From: CAZLBC01 sp964557575 | Lineage (GTDB): Bacteria; Planctomycetota; Phycisphaerae; SM23-33 | Assembly: GCA_964557575.1 (NCBI GenBank) | Contig: CAZLBC010000040.1 | Location: 1-40,346 of the forward strand | Reading direction: 5' to 3' | Length of the DNA stretch: 40,346 nucleotides | Shown here: positions 32,958-40,346 of the stretch, in pieces | Layout: each line of letters opens with the position of its first letter | Numbering within the stretch: position 1 is the first letter of the stretch | Program-made: the position numbers and the translations under genes | The notes under the pieces: generated by a model | Databases searched by the model: none | Seen by the model: only the letters and a program-made list of their open reading frames with translations | Told to the model about the DNA's origin: nothing

Positions 32958-34355
32958 TTACAGACGCCACCCCGCGCGGTATTCCCGGCGCAGGAGTTTG
33001 TCGGCATCGGGGTCATTGGTGATGTTCATCGCTTTTTTGTCCCACTGGATGGGTCTGCCGGTTGCCAGGGCCACATTGCCGAGCAAGAGCATCTCGGTCA
33101 GGGGGGCGGAATAATCGAAGCTTGAACAGGGTTGTTTGCCGCTTTTGCAGGCCCGCACCCACTCCTGTTGATGGCGAGTGGGAACCCATCTGTCGCCAAC
33201 ACCTTCTCTATAGCCTTTGACCCGTGGCAATTGTTTCGGAGGTTCGCCGACAGACCGCATCAGCGAATCCGGCACAAGCCGCGCCCATTTATACCGTGGT
33301 GGTGCCTGATCCACTACCAGAGTGTGTTTCTCGCCGATCAGCAGGCTGCCATTGCACGGCAAACCGCGGGTCTCCGGCCAGCCCGCGGGCAATGACGGCT
33401 TTCGCCCGCCGTCCCGCCAGGTGACGGTGACCGGCGGCATGTCGCCGCGGGCCGGAAAACGGTAGCGCACGGTTGAGGCCGCGGGATAGGACCAGGCGGT
33501 GATCCCGGTCGAAGCGGCTTCGATGCTGAAAGACGCGGCGTCCTGCAGTTTCAGAGCCCAGTAGGCGGGATCCATGAAATAACCGCCCATGGCCCCGAGC
33601 GCCCCGGTTCCGAAATCCCGCCAGCCTTTCCAGTTGCGGGGGTGATAGGCCGAACTGTAGGGGCGCATTGAAGCCGGACCTATCCACATATCCCAGTTCA
33701 GACCTTCGACGGACGGGGATGCTTTGGGCGGCGCAGCCATGGCTTGGGGCCACCGGGGACGGTTGCTCCAGCATTCCACTTCAGTGACCGCGCCGAGTTT
33801 GCCGCTCCATAGCCATTCGCATACTCGCCGCGCCGCATAGTGCGAATGGATCGTGTTGCCCATTTGGGTCGCGACACCGGTCTCGCGGGCGATTTCCGCC
33901 AATCGGCGGGCTTCCCGGACATCGTGCGCCAATGGCATCTCCGTATAGACATGGCAGCCCCGTTTCATAGCCGCGGCAGTGATAACGGCGTGGGTGTGGT
34001 CGGGGGTGGCAACCATAACCGCGTCGATATCCTTTTGCCCGTCCAGCATGCGCCTGTAATCGGTGTATATCTTGGCACGCGGAAAGCGTTTGGCCGCCGG
34101 AGCGGCCAGTTTCCAGTCCACATCGCAGAGCGCAACTATGTTTTCCGTATCGCATTTCTCGAGATTCTTAAAGCCTCTGTATCCGATTCCCACGCCGGCG
34201 ATATTGAGTTTGTCGTTCGAAGACGTGCCGCCCGTGCCGGCAAGCACATGGGCGGGGACAATGGAGAATAGTCCCAAAGCACCGGCGGTCTTCTTGAGAA
34301 ACTGCCGCTTGGATATCGCGCCGCGTCGTGCTGTTTTGTCATCCATCTTTTTCAT
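32958..34355 (-). CDS. Exported Gfo/Idh/MocA-family oxidoreductase with altered EKP motif
   Basis: 465 aa. The start has a Tat-like signal with Lys-Arg in place of Arg-Arg (ISKRQFLKKTAGALGLF). The Rossmann domain follows: NIAGVGIGYRGFKNL, IVALCDVD, VMVATPDHTHA. The conserved EKP, whose lysine acts in catalysis and cofactor binding, reads E139-M140-P141 (VYTEMPLAHDV). The C-terminal domain carries WNRP/WKGWRDFGTGALGAMGGYFMD, the family's substrate-binding region. Many PVC genomes hold families of these sugar-modifying enzymes. With the lysine gone, activity is doubtful. ATG 34355 has AAGG upstream at short spacing; GTG 34361 is an alternative. It lies 51 bp after the propeller gene, likely one transcript. 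Confidence 0.85.
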   Translation of the reverse strand: MKKMDDKTARRGAISKRQFLKKTAGALGLFSIVPAHVLAGTGGTSSNDKLNIAGVGIGYRGFKNLEKCDTENIVALCDVDWKLAAPAAKRFPRAKIYTDYRRMLDGQKDIDAVMVATPDHTHAVITAAAMKRGCHVYTEMPLAHDVREARRLAEIARETGVATQMGNTIHSHYAARRVCEWLWSGKLGAVTEVECWSNRPRWPQAMAAPPKASPSVEGLNWDMWIGPASMRPYSSAYHPRNWKGWRDFGTGALGAMGGYFMDPAYWALKLQDAASFSIEAASTGITAWSYPAASTVRYRFPARGDMPPVTVTWRDGGRKPSLPAGWPETRGLPCNGSLLIGEKHTLVVDQAPPRYKWARLVPDSLMRSVGEPPKQLPRVKGYREGVGDRWVPTRHQQEWVRACKSGKQPCSSFDYSAPLTEMLLLGNVALATGRPIQWDKKAMNITNDPDADKLLRREYRAGWRL

Positions 34356-34406
34356 CTTCACCTTCCCATTCAGTGCAGCTCAGTTCGTTCCGCCATGTTT
34401 CCAAGG

Positions 34407-37400
34407 CTACTTGTTGGTTCCCAGGCACATTACTGTTCCATCCCGGCAAACCATGAAGATGCGTCCATAGGCCGCGATCATGCCGTCGAAGACGGGGGCC
34501 TGCTCCGTTTTGAAGCTGGAAACAGTCTCTCCGTCTTCCGCCGCCACTACCTGGAAATGCGCACCCTTAAGTCCCCGCATGGCATCCCGGGCATCTTTCC
34601 CGGGGCCGAGATCCGGAGTTCCGGCCAGATAAAGGTAGTCGCCGGCAAGCATCATGGCCTCGACCCGCACGGGGACATCCCTGGTCCACTTCCAGAATTG
34701 CTCCCGGGAGAATCCGCCCCCTTTGTCCTGTCCGAACCGCGATGGCAGCAGCACCGGTTCATTGGTGTTGCGATCGGCATAAAGTTTATAGCCGCTGCCG
34801 GGTCTGAATTCGGGACTGTGTCCATGCCGGCTGTAATAATACTTCACCGCATAGGTTGTATCTTCGTTGAACACCAGTATTTGCCCCGACTTGGGAGCCT
34901 TGTAGGCGAAGTTGTAGCCGGGCCAGCGGGCGCTGTATGTCCAGAACAACCGATTGAACGCTCCCTTTGCCCAGCGCTGATCCAGGAATCCGCCCGTGCA
35001 GATCAGGTGTCGCTCGCCGAGTCTATCCCCCATTTTGGTGACGCGCGGCATCGGTTCGCGGCTGAGATCGGCATTGAACCTCATCTGGAACATATAGATA
35101 TCTTCCGCGCCGGCGACGAGGATGTCGGACCGCGCGCCTTCCATATCAAAGGGGCGACCGGCATCCCTGGAGACGTCCGGCCGCTCGTTTTCCAGTTGTC
35201 GCTCATGGATAATCTCGCCCGTCTCCGGATCGAGGGCATATATATGGATGCCGCCCTCAAGGTGCGAGTTCCGCCCCGCGGTGACGTAGGCGCGGCCGTC
35301 ACGCACCAGCACGCTGCCATGCGACGGCCAGGCGGACTCCACCTGCCCGCGGATGGATATGCGACGGTATGCGGGCGCCGCCCGGAACCGCCATACCAGC
35401 GCTCCGTCCGCAGCGCGCAGGCAATACACATTTCCGTCGGCGGAACCAAACAGCGCCAGCCCCTTGTAGATGGTGGGGGGCGAATCCACCCGGGCATCGG
35501 CCACACAGCTCCATAGCGATTCACCGCTGTTCGCATCCAGACAATGCACTGTGTGTGAGTCGATGTCCGCGACAAAGAGCGTTCCGTCCGCCGCTACCGG
35601 CGGAGAGAGTTTGCCCTCGATTTTGGTTTCCCAGATCGGTTCCGGCGCGGATGGCCCGGTCCATTCAACGGAGCCGCTCCGCAGCGCGTCATGCCGATAG
35701 GTGGGCCATTCTCTCTCAGCTCCATTGCCTGCCTTCATTCGATTGTCGTTCCATGCCGCTCCGCGAACCAGCCTTTCAGCGGGGGCGTCGGCCTTTCTTT
35801 CCGGGGTGGTCCGGGAAGTAAAGGCGTTCAATCCGTTCAAGAGCACGCCCGGATAGCAGAAACAGGGATGCGGCGGGAGATAGAGAAGTCCATTTGCCGG
35901 CATGGCTCCTATGTGGCAATCGGGACGGAGCCAGTTGTGGCGCATATGGTCGTCGCCCTGAAGATCGAGAAATTCCACGCCCCGCTGGTTGAGCAACAGA
36001 TAGCGCTTCGTAGCTTTGGGAGGATAGCACCGAATGTGATGGCCGGGTGTGACCAGACGGTCCACGGAAACGGTTTTCTTCACCGCGCCCGTGGCGGGAT
36101 CATAGCCTTTCCGGACGGTCTTTTGCGGCTCCCATCCGAAAGTCCTGCCGCGAAAAGGCGTTCCCGGCGGCCAGGCCGACCATATAAGGCCGTCGACGAC
36201 AAAAATTCCAGGCGTCCTGCGGCTGCGGGGCGGACCCTTCCACAGGCGCTCTCCACTGCGCGCCGAGAAAGCTTCAGTGTGATTACCCGCAAGAAGCACG
36301 ACATCATCAAGCATGATTATATATTTGCCGCGTCCTTTGGCCCGCCACAATTCCGTGCCGTTGTCCAATCCCCGGCAGACCAGATTGCCGCCAGCGGTAA
36401 AACATAACCGTCCGTTTTCGGCGGCCATCGAGTTTCCGTCGATCTTTCCCACTTTTTTTCGCCACAATATCCTACCCGATTCCCTGTCCGCGGCCACAAC
36501 CTCACCTCCTCCGAGAAGGCCAAGGACTGTCTCGCCGGAAACCAGTATCTCTTTGGTGTTTTTCGTTCCATCGCAGATGTGGAGAGTCTCGCCGGTCGCG
36601 GCATCAAGTATAGTGAGCCGGGAACCGTCACCCAGGGTTGTCAGCAGCTTGTCGCCCGCGGCGACAAGCGTTCGCGGTCCGGAACGCGAAGCGGCGCGTT
36701 TCCAGAGCAACTTGCCGTTGAAAGCGTCGCGTGCCACCAGTTTCCATTCCGAGGGGACACCGGCGCGTTGACCGACAATCCCTTCGTCAACGAGCCCGAA
36801 AATACGCCCGCCCGCGGATACCTGCACCCGCGTAGAGGGTCTCTGCTCATGACTACGGGCATGTTCCGGGCCGGATTTCCACTGGATCTGGCGCGGCGGG
36901 CCTACGCGGTTGTCATCGGCCACCGCGTTGTTTCCGGGACCATGCAGCCAGTGCGTCCACTCGCCTATATCTTCCGGCCAAGGCTTTTCCATCTTGTTCC
37001 AGTTCTCATCGGCCTTTAAATATGCCACGCCGCCGGGGGCCAGTACCCGCATGATTTCGCGAGTTGGAATAGCGACTTTTTCCTCCGCCACGATCAGGTT
37101 TATCAGATTGTCGGTGAAGGGCAGATACCCCCGATCCCAGCGGGCTGCGGACACAGCACCATAGATTCCCCGTGAACGGATATGCCGGCGCGCTTCCGCT
37201 ATCCGGCCTTTGTCCGCGTCGAGTCCGCGCACCAGATAGGCGTCATCGGCGCGCAGTGCCGCTGTCAGGCGGCCGTCGCCGCATTGCAGATGAACCACTA
37301 TCCCGCCTTTGACCCCTGTCGCATCCAATATCTCGCGAGCCTGCTCTTGCCCGGATTCGGCCCGGGTTGGCCGCGCGAAAACCATAACAGCCAAAAAGGC

Positions 37401-37436
37401 AAGTGTCAGTGCTGAATATCTGTATGTGCCATGCAT
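34407..37436 (-). CDS. Secreted PQQ-type beta-propeller protein with N-terminal methyltransferase-like domain
   Basis: 1009 aa. A signal peptide (residues about 1-27, ending at TRAES) is followed by a class I methyltransferase-like domain (about 30-160: GIVVHLQCGDGRLTAAL, VRGLDADKGRIAEARRHI, FTDNLINLIVAEE, IMRVLAPGGVAYL). The rest is a quinoprotein-like propeller with repeated 'A-x-D/N-x-x-x-G-x-x-L/I-W' blades (ARDAFNGKLLWKRA, ADRESGRILWRKK, LDANSGESLWSC, LRAADGALVWRF). WLHGPGNNAVADD links the two parts. A methyltransferase fold on an exported protein is odd, since SAM is cytoplasmic; it may be a structural relic. No quinone-ligand set could be confirmed. ATG 37436 has GGGAGAG 6-8 nt upstream. 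Confidence 0.82.
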   Translation of the reverse strand: MHGTYRYSALTLAFLAVMVFARPTRAESGQEQAREILDATGVKGGIVVHLQCGDGRLTAALRADDAYLVRGLDADKGRIAEARRHIRSRGIYGAVSAARWDRGYLPFTDNLINLIVAEEKVAIPTREIMRVLAPGGVAYLKADENWNKMEKPWPEDIGEWTHWLHGPGNNAVADDNRVGPPRQIQWKSGPEHARSHEQRPSTRVQVSAGGRIFGLVDEGIVGQRAGVPSEWKLVARDAFNGKLLWKRAASRSGPRTLVAAGDKLLTTLGDGSRLTILDAATGETLHICDGTKNTKEILVSGETVLGLLGGGEVVAADRESGRILWRKKVGKIDGNSMAAENGRLCFTAGGNLVCRGLDNGTELWRAKGRGKYIIMLDDVVLLAGNHTEAFSARSGERLWKGPPRSRRTPGIFVVDGLIWSAWPPGTPFRGRTFGWEPQKTVRKGYDPATGAVKKTVSVDRLVTPGHHIRCYPPKATKRYLLLNQRGVEFLDLQGDDHMRHNWLRPDCHIGAMPANGLLYLPPHPCFCYPGVLLNGLNAFTSRTTPERKADAPAERLVRGAAWNDNRMKAGNGAEREWPTYRHDALRSGSVEWTGPSAPEPIWETKIEGKLSPPVAADGTLFVADIDSHTVHCLDANSGESLWSCVADARVDSPPTIYKGLALFGSADGNVYCLRAADGALVWRFRAAPAYRRISIRGQVESAWPSHGSVLVRDGRAYVTAGRNSHLEGGIHIYALDPETGEIIHERQLENERPDVSRDAGRPFDMEGARSDILVAGAEDIYMFQMRFNADLSREPMPRVTKMGDRLGERHLICTGGFLDQRWAKGAFNRLFWTYSARWPGYNFAYKAPKSGQILVFNEDTTYAVKYYYSRHGHSPEFRPGSGYKLYADRNTNEPVLLPSRFGQDKGGGFSREQFWKWTRDVPVRVEAMMLAGDYLYLAGTPDLGPGKDARDAMRGLKGAHFQVVAAEDGETVSSFKTEQAPVFDGMIAAYGRIFMVCRDGTVMCLGTNK

Positions 37437-37466
37437 GTCGCGCTCTCCCGTCTTCTGTTTTTGTCC

Positions 37467-37485
37467 GATAGTATAAAAATCGGCC
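37467..37485 (-). promoter_or_regulatory. Possible promoter/hairpin upstream of the propeller gene
   Basis: TATACT on the minus strand (about 37477-37472) lies about 36 nt before ATG 37436, within the inverted repeat CCGAT...ATCGG (37467-37485). The -35 is weak. Confidence 0.3.
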
Positions 37486-37517
37486 TGGTTCAAAAACAGC
37501 CTCTTTTGGGTAACAGT

Positions 37518-38018
37518 TTACAGACCCGTATTGTGAATCGCCATGCGATATTTTTCTGGCAACCGGCAGTCGGGGGTTATTGATTCAGTTTCTCTGGAAT
37601 CGCTTGAACCCGAGCATCTCCAGCCAGTGAGGATGCTTTCGGCCTCTGAGTAATTCCGCAGGGCTTTTGCCCACCCGCGTACATCGGATACGACTTTGCC
37701 GATTGGATTCATTTTCACAGCGAGGTCGAGATTGAGCACGCATTTGTTACCGATGGCGCCGGCGGCGAACTTGTTCTGGAGCAGGCGCATGTAGATTTTG
37801 AACTGGATCCGGCTGTCAACATCCGTGCCGGCCGCGTTCTTACGCCGCTGGGCATAATAAACCAGAATCACGAACCTCCAGGCTTCATGGGTGTGGAGCG
37901 TCCACTGTTCTCCAAGTATATTATCCCCAGCACAGCTGTTCGAACAGCCTATTGTGAGGGTGGCCGGTAGATCGACGCTGACCACAGATCCTGGTGTTCC
38001 ATGGCGTTTGAGACACAT
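37518..38018 (-). CDS. Unknown ORF, possibly a remnant
   Basis: 166 aa, not recognised. The central part (VYYAQRRKNAAGTDVDSRIQFKIYMRLLQNKF and the following GNKCVLNLDLAVKMNPIGK) uses G/C-ending codons and looks like real protein. The ends look less protein-like, being rich in Cys, Ser and isolated residues without structure. It could be the surviving middle of a larger gene. No SD precedes ATG 38018. It is followed by the propeller gene and preceded by vapC, all on the same strand. Confidence 0.35.
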   Translation of the reverse strand: MCLKRHGTPGSVVSVDLPATLTIGCSNSCAGDNILGEQWTLHTHEAWRFVILVYYAQRRKNAAGTDVDSRIQFKIYMRLLQNKFAAGAIGNKCVLNLDLAVKMNPIGKVVSDVRGWAKALRNYSEAESILTGWRCSGSSDSRETESITPDCRLPEKYRMAIHNTGL

Positions 38019-38070
38019 TCACGCCGTCGAGCTAAAAACCCGGTAAACGACAGTTTCCGGGCTTTTTTCG

Positions 38071-38517
38071 TCAATCCGCCGAAATAATCTCCAGGCACGT
38101 GCACAGTCGGCTGCCGGCTGGAATAAGCGAAGATATTCCCCTGTCTAAAGTCACAAGAGTGCCGTTATTTGCTGCGGCAAGGCCCAGCAGGTATGCGTCG
38201 GTGACCTGGCGGTGTCCCGAGATCATTTCTTCGGGGATCACATCCGACCCTGTAAGCTCGATACTGTCCGGCCAGAAAACATGGTTCTTCTGAGAGGTCA
38301 TTTCACCCAGGAGGGACATTGCATCGGAAGGAGTAACCGCATCGGAGATAATTGCAGGATTGGATGAAACGCGTACAAAACCGCTTTGTGTGACAGGGCA
38401 CGTGGCCCAGCCACCGGACGAGTTTTTCAAAAACCAATTATGGGCATGTCTGTGGTGAATGTGCGACGGCCAGGCAAGGGCAACCAGTACGTTGACATCC
38501 AGCAGACCGACACTCAA
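38071..38517 (-). CDS. vapC: VapC-type PIN-domain toxin (second module)
   Basis: 148 aa. MSVGLLDVNVLVALAWPSHIHH gives the first PIN aspartate (Asp7) and the following helix. WATCPVTQSGFVRV is a subgroup marker, with the Glu position occupied by Gln/Ser. ISGHRQVTDAYLLGLAAANNGTLVTLDRGI supplies the later aspartates. Predicted RNase toxin. The start is TTG 38517, overlapping the antitoxin stop (TTGA); no in-frame ATG or GTG lies near. Confidence 0.87.
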   Translation of the reverse strand: MSVGLLDVNVLVALAWPSHIHHRHAHNWFLKNSSGGWATCPVTQSGFVRVSSNPAIISDAVTPSDAMSLLGEMTSQKNHVFWPDSIELTGSDVIPEEMISGHRQVTDAYLLGLAAANNGTLVTLDRGISSLIPAGSRLCTCLEIISAD

Positions 38518-38738
38518 GCTTCATCCTCCAGTTTTTTTACATCTTCAAGCGTCACGGGCCTTGCACTGTCCGACACGGAAAAAACAGGAAGACCGTTTTC
38601 AGAATCACTTTTGTATCCCTGCTTAAGACCCCTGAGGGCCATCACCGAAAGTGCCTTGCCTATCGATATTCCTTTGGAATGCGCAATACTTCGCGCCACC
38701 TTGTAGACATCGTCGTCAATTGTCACTGTGGTCCTCAT
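38514..38738 (-). CDS. vapB: VapB-type antitoxin, ribbon-helix-helix (second module)
   Basis: 74 aa. MRTTVTIDDDVYKVARSIAHSKGISIGKALSVMALRGLKQG is a ribbon-helix-helix fold. The tail (PVTLEDVKKLEDEA) should contact the toxin. Its stop overlaps the vapC start. The promoter has the same leaderless form as the first vapBC, with the -10 box 6 nt before the ATG and a palindrome in the spacer. Confidence 0.87.
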   Translation of the reverse strand: MRTTVTIDDDVYKVARSIAHSKGISIGKALSVMALRGLKQGYKSDSENGLPVFSVSDSARPVTLEDVKKLEDEA

Positions 38739-38744
38739 GTACAG

Positions 38745-38773
38745 ATGGTAGCATCACAACATCATGATGTCAA
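38745..38773 (-). promoter_or_regulatory. Promoter and operator of the second vapBC
   Basis: Minus strand: TTGACA (38773-38768), 17-bp spacer, TACCAT (38750-38745), then 6 nt to ATG 38738. The perfect palindrome ACATCATGATGT (38759-38770) overlaps the -35 box and spacer and is a likely VapB site. Confidence 0.65.
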
Positions 38774-38911
38774 GATGTGTTCGATGATTCTCTTCCTGCC
38801 CCTGACCCTCACACCGGCACCCCCACCGGCGACAGGTCCGCCTGCTCCCGGCCATCAACCCGGGACGCCCACCGGCGACAAACAGGCGGAACATTCGTCT
38901 GAGGACGGCCC

Positions 38912-38941
38912 TTGACACGTGCCTGTTTTGTGGCATCTTAT
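38912..38941 (+). promoter_or_regulatory. Promoter of the nucleotidyltransferase-HEPN pair
   Basis: TTGACA (38912-38917) with TCTTAT (38936-38941) at 18 bp. The in-frame ATGs at 38919 and 38940 fall within the promoter, which points to ATG 38970 as the start, with AAGG 6 nt before it. Upstream, 38774-38911 shows only a C-rich stretch with CACCGGCGAC twice and CCGCCTG/CAGGCGG arms. Confidence 0.5.
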
Positions 38942-38969
38942 GACTACTGGAATAGGCATAAGGTATATT

Positions 38970-39590
38970 ATGGTAGGCATAGATCTCGAACGAGTCTTCC
39001 GCACCCGCGCGCAGATCGCCGTCCTGCGCGCACTGTGGAAAGCGCCGTCTCCGCTGACGGGACGTCAGGTCCAGGAACTGGCCGGCGTGCACAACCGCAC
39101 AGCGATGCAATGTCTTGACGACCTCGAGCAACTCGGGCTTGTCCGGCGCAGGACGGCCGGGCGGGCGTACCTGTACACGCTCAAGCGATCCCATCGGGTC
39201 GTGCGGGATCTCGTTGATCCCGTTTTCCAGGCCGAGCGAGACATGCCGGGTTGCTTGCAAGGGCAGCTTTCGAAGGTGCTCGAGGGGCGGTGCCTTTCAT
39301 CCGTGCTCTACGGGAGCGTCGTCCGCACGGAGGAGCAACCCGGCAGCGATGTCGACCTCCTCGCGGTTGTCCGAAGCCCTGAGGACGCCCGGGCATTCGC
39401 CGATGGGCCCCAGGCTGACGCAGAGCGGCTGGTGCGTGATGAATGGGGCTCGATGCTCGAAGTGAATGTCATGACGGTGACCGACCTGAAGAAGCAATGG
39501 CGTACCCGCCTTATGAAGCAGATCCGTCGAGAGGGTCAGCTGGTGTCGGGATCATCACTGGAGGACCTCCATCGTGGCCGCCGCGCGTAA
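38970..39590 (+). CDS. HTH-nucleotidyltransferase (MNT-type), partner of the HEPN protein
   Basis: 206 aa. A winged-helix domain (residues about 5-75: RTRAQIAVLRALWKAPSPLTGRQVQELAGVHNRTAMQCLDDLEQLGLVRRR) is followed by a minimal nucleotidyltransferase with YGSVVRTEEQPGSDVDLLAV (GS about 114-115; Asp127 and Asp129). In MNT/HEPN toxin-antitoxin systems the nucleotidyltransferase neutralises the HEPN toxin by transferring AMP. The fused HTH may regulate the operon itself. The HEPN gene starts 17 nt before this gene ends. Confidence 0.85.
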   Translation: MVGIDLERVFRTRAQIAVLRALWKAPSPLTGRQVQELAGVHNRTAMQCLDDLEQLGLVRRRTAGRAYLYTLKRSHRVVRDLVDPVFQAERDMPGCLQGQLSKVLEGRCLSSVLYGSVVRTEEQPGSDVDLLAVVRSPEDARAFADGPQADAERLVRDEWGSMLEVNVMTVTDLKKQWRTRLMKQIRREGQLVSGSSLEDLHRGRRA

Positions 39591-39975
39591 GGCGCGCTCT
39601 GTCTCCCCCGGGGGAGCCGGAAACTACCTCAAGAAGGCCGAGGAGTTCGCCGCTTCCATGGAAGAGAACCTCGACGAGGAGCGGTGGAACGCCGCGGCGC
39701 TGTCGGCTGTCCATGCGGCCATCTCGGCCGGTGACGCGATGCTGGCGGCATTCGTCGGCATTCGTTCCGCAGAACAGGACCATCGCCGGATCGTTCCGTT
39801 GCTCTCGGATCATCTCGGCAAAGATGGCGGCAGGATGGCCAATCACGTGCAGCGCGTTGTCGCTCGAAAAAACCTGTTCGAATACGAAGAGCGGCTGATC
39901 AGAAAATCGGATGCATTCCGGATGGCCAATCACGTCCGTCGGCTTTTGCAGCAGGTCCGCGAAAAGCTTACCTGA
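39574..39975 (+). CDS. HEPN-domain protein, probable toxin of an MNT/HEPN module
   Basis: 133 aa from GTG 39574, all-helical. NYLKKAEEFAASMEENLDEERWNAAALSAVHAAISAGDAMLAAFVGIRSAEQDH is the typical HEPN opening. HEPN RNases use R-x(4-6)-H; here R64-x5-H70 (RSAEQDH) is a candidate, although the site is normally later, where ARKNLFEYEERL has no histidine. RNase activity is therefore uncertain. The overlap with the nucleotidyltransferase gene indicates coupled translation. It converges on the small secreted ORF at 40 kb. Confidence 0.78.
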   Translation: MAAARKARSVSPGGAGNYLKKAEEFAASMEENLDEERWNAAALSAVHAAISAGDAMLAAFVGIRSAEQDHRRIVPLLSDHLGKDGGRMANHVQRVVARKNLFEYEERLIRKSDAFRMANHVRRLLQQVREKLT

Positions 39976-39982
39976 CGGTCCC

Positions 39983-40172
39983 TTACAACGGCACGGGGGC
40001 GATATCGAGCTTCGTGTTTAAGTAAAAAAATCGCGTCGTCTGCGGAGACGCGCGGGATGCGATCGGCCGGTTTTGTCGACGGCTGTGCGTGCGCGTTGGC
40101 GGCCGTGAAGATGAGAAGCAGGGGCGCGGCTTGTGAAATGAACCGTATGTGAGCTACTGTTTGCGTCGTCAT
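39983..40172 (-). pseudogene. Small secreted protein with apparent frameshift
   Basis: ATG 40172 (SD GAGG at 5 nt) begins MTTQTVAHIRFISQAAPLLLIFTAANAHAQ, a good signal peptide. After about 50 residues the frame crosses a run of seven A/T at 40024-40030. The unshifted frame runs on to 39930 through codons poor in G/C at third positions and overlaps the HEPN gene. A one-base shift instead gives FFYLNTKLDIAPVPL with G/C-rich third positions and stops at 39983, clear of the HEPN gene. A shift in the genome or a sequencing error is likely. Function unknown. Confidence 0.45.
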
Positions 40173-40276
40173 CGTGTCCTCGCTTTCTCTACCGCTATGC
40201 GGACAGTGTGCCCGTGCAGTTGTCGTCGTGAAGTAATCCCAAGTCGCAAGTCCCGGTTCCAATATTCCTGAGTCCA

Positions 40277-40346
40277 TTACGGAGCGTAACTCACATAGGC
40301 GTAATACGCGCTGAAGCTGCGGCCGCGGGCGTCGGTGAGTGTCGAG
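40277..40346 (-). CDS. C-terminal end of a gene cut by the window
   Basis: The final 22 codons (STLTDARGRSFSAYYAYVSYAP, stop 40279-40277) of a minus-strand gene extending past the window. Third positions are mostly G/C. Too short to name. Confidence 0.45.
   Translation of the reverse strand, partial: STLTDARGRSFSAYYAYVSYAP

Noticed and set aside
32506..32970. Several short frames between prfC and the Gfo/Idh gene.
   Set aside because: No SD, no family resemblance and conflicting strands.
1..40346. tRNA, rRNA and riboswitch genes.
   Set aside because: None was seen on reading both strands. Without a covariance-model search this is not proof of absence.

Overview
GC-rich, gene-dense bacterial DNA. 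The genome style (secreted LamG protein, PQQ-type beta-propeller protein with an N-terminal methyltransferase-like domain, signal-bearing Gfo/Idh oxidoreductase, spermidine-synthase-like protein, zinc-ribbon membrane protein, DUF763) fits an uncultured member of the PVC group such as Planctomycetota, Kiritimatiellota or Lentisphaerota. This is inferred from gene content; no rRNA or other phylogenetic marker was seen.

Layout. (1) 1-4.7 kb: LamG protein, PH-like membrane protein, a foldback (MITE-like) element, DUF763 protein, and a zinc-ribbon membrane protein preceded by a possible 28-codon leader ORF. (2) 5.0-10.9 kb: a phoH-pgpH pair, a secreted protein with 54-bp repeats, and a PAS hybrid histidine kinase. 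(3) 11.0-14.0 kb (+) and 22.2-26.8 kb (-): two halves of what looks like one glucosylglycerate / mannosylglucosylglycerate locus. The left half has a GT4 glycosyltransferase and a GH13_18-type sugar phosphorylase. The right half is a tight operon of a degenerate M20 peptidase, GpgS, a second GT4 and a HAD phosphatase. (4) 14.1-22.2 kb lies between these halves and looks acquired: generally lower GC, an acetolactate-decarboxylase lipoprotein, HipBA and VapBC toxin-antitoxin modules between two copies of a 93-bp direct repeat, two foldback elements, a repeat-rich lipoprotein, an alpha-L-rhamnosidase remnant and a beta-helix carbohydrate-active protein. (5) 27.0-32.5 kb (-): a compact five-gene operon starting with release factor 3 and ending with an unusual kinase-aldolase fusion. 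(6) 33.0-37.4 kb (-): a large secreted propeller protein and a Gfo/Idh protein that has lost its EKP lysine. (7) 37.5-40.3 kb: an unknown ORF, a second VapBC, a nucleotidyltransferase-HEPN pair, a small secreted protein with an apparent frameshift, and the 3' end of another gene.

Recurring regulation. Several genes have a -10 box only 6-8 nt before the start codon and no Shine-Dalgarno sequence. Examples are the first gene, DUF763, phoH and both vapB genes. They are probably transcribed leaderless, and this decided several starts. Other genes have normal SD sequences, and operons commonly use ATGA/GTGA/TTGA overlaps.

The most interesting items are the compatible-solute locus split by a toxin-antitoxin island, its pseudo-peptidase, the kinase-aldolase fusion, the HipBA operator array with exact 49-bp spacing, and three foldback elements with plausible target-site duplications.
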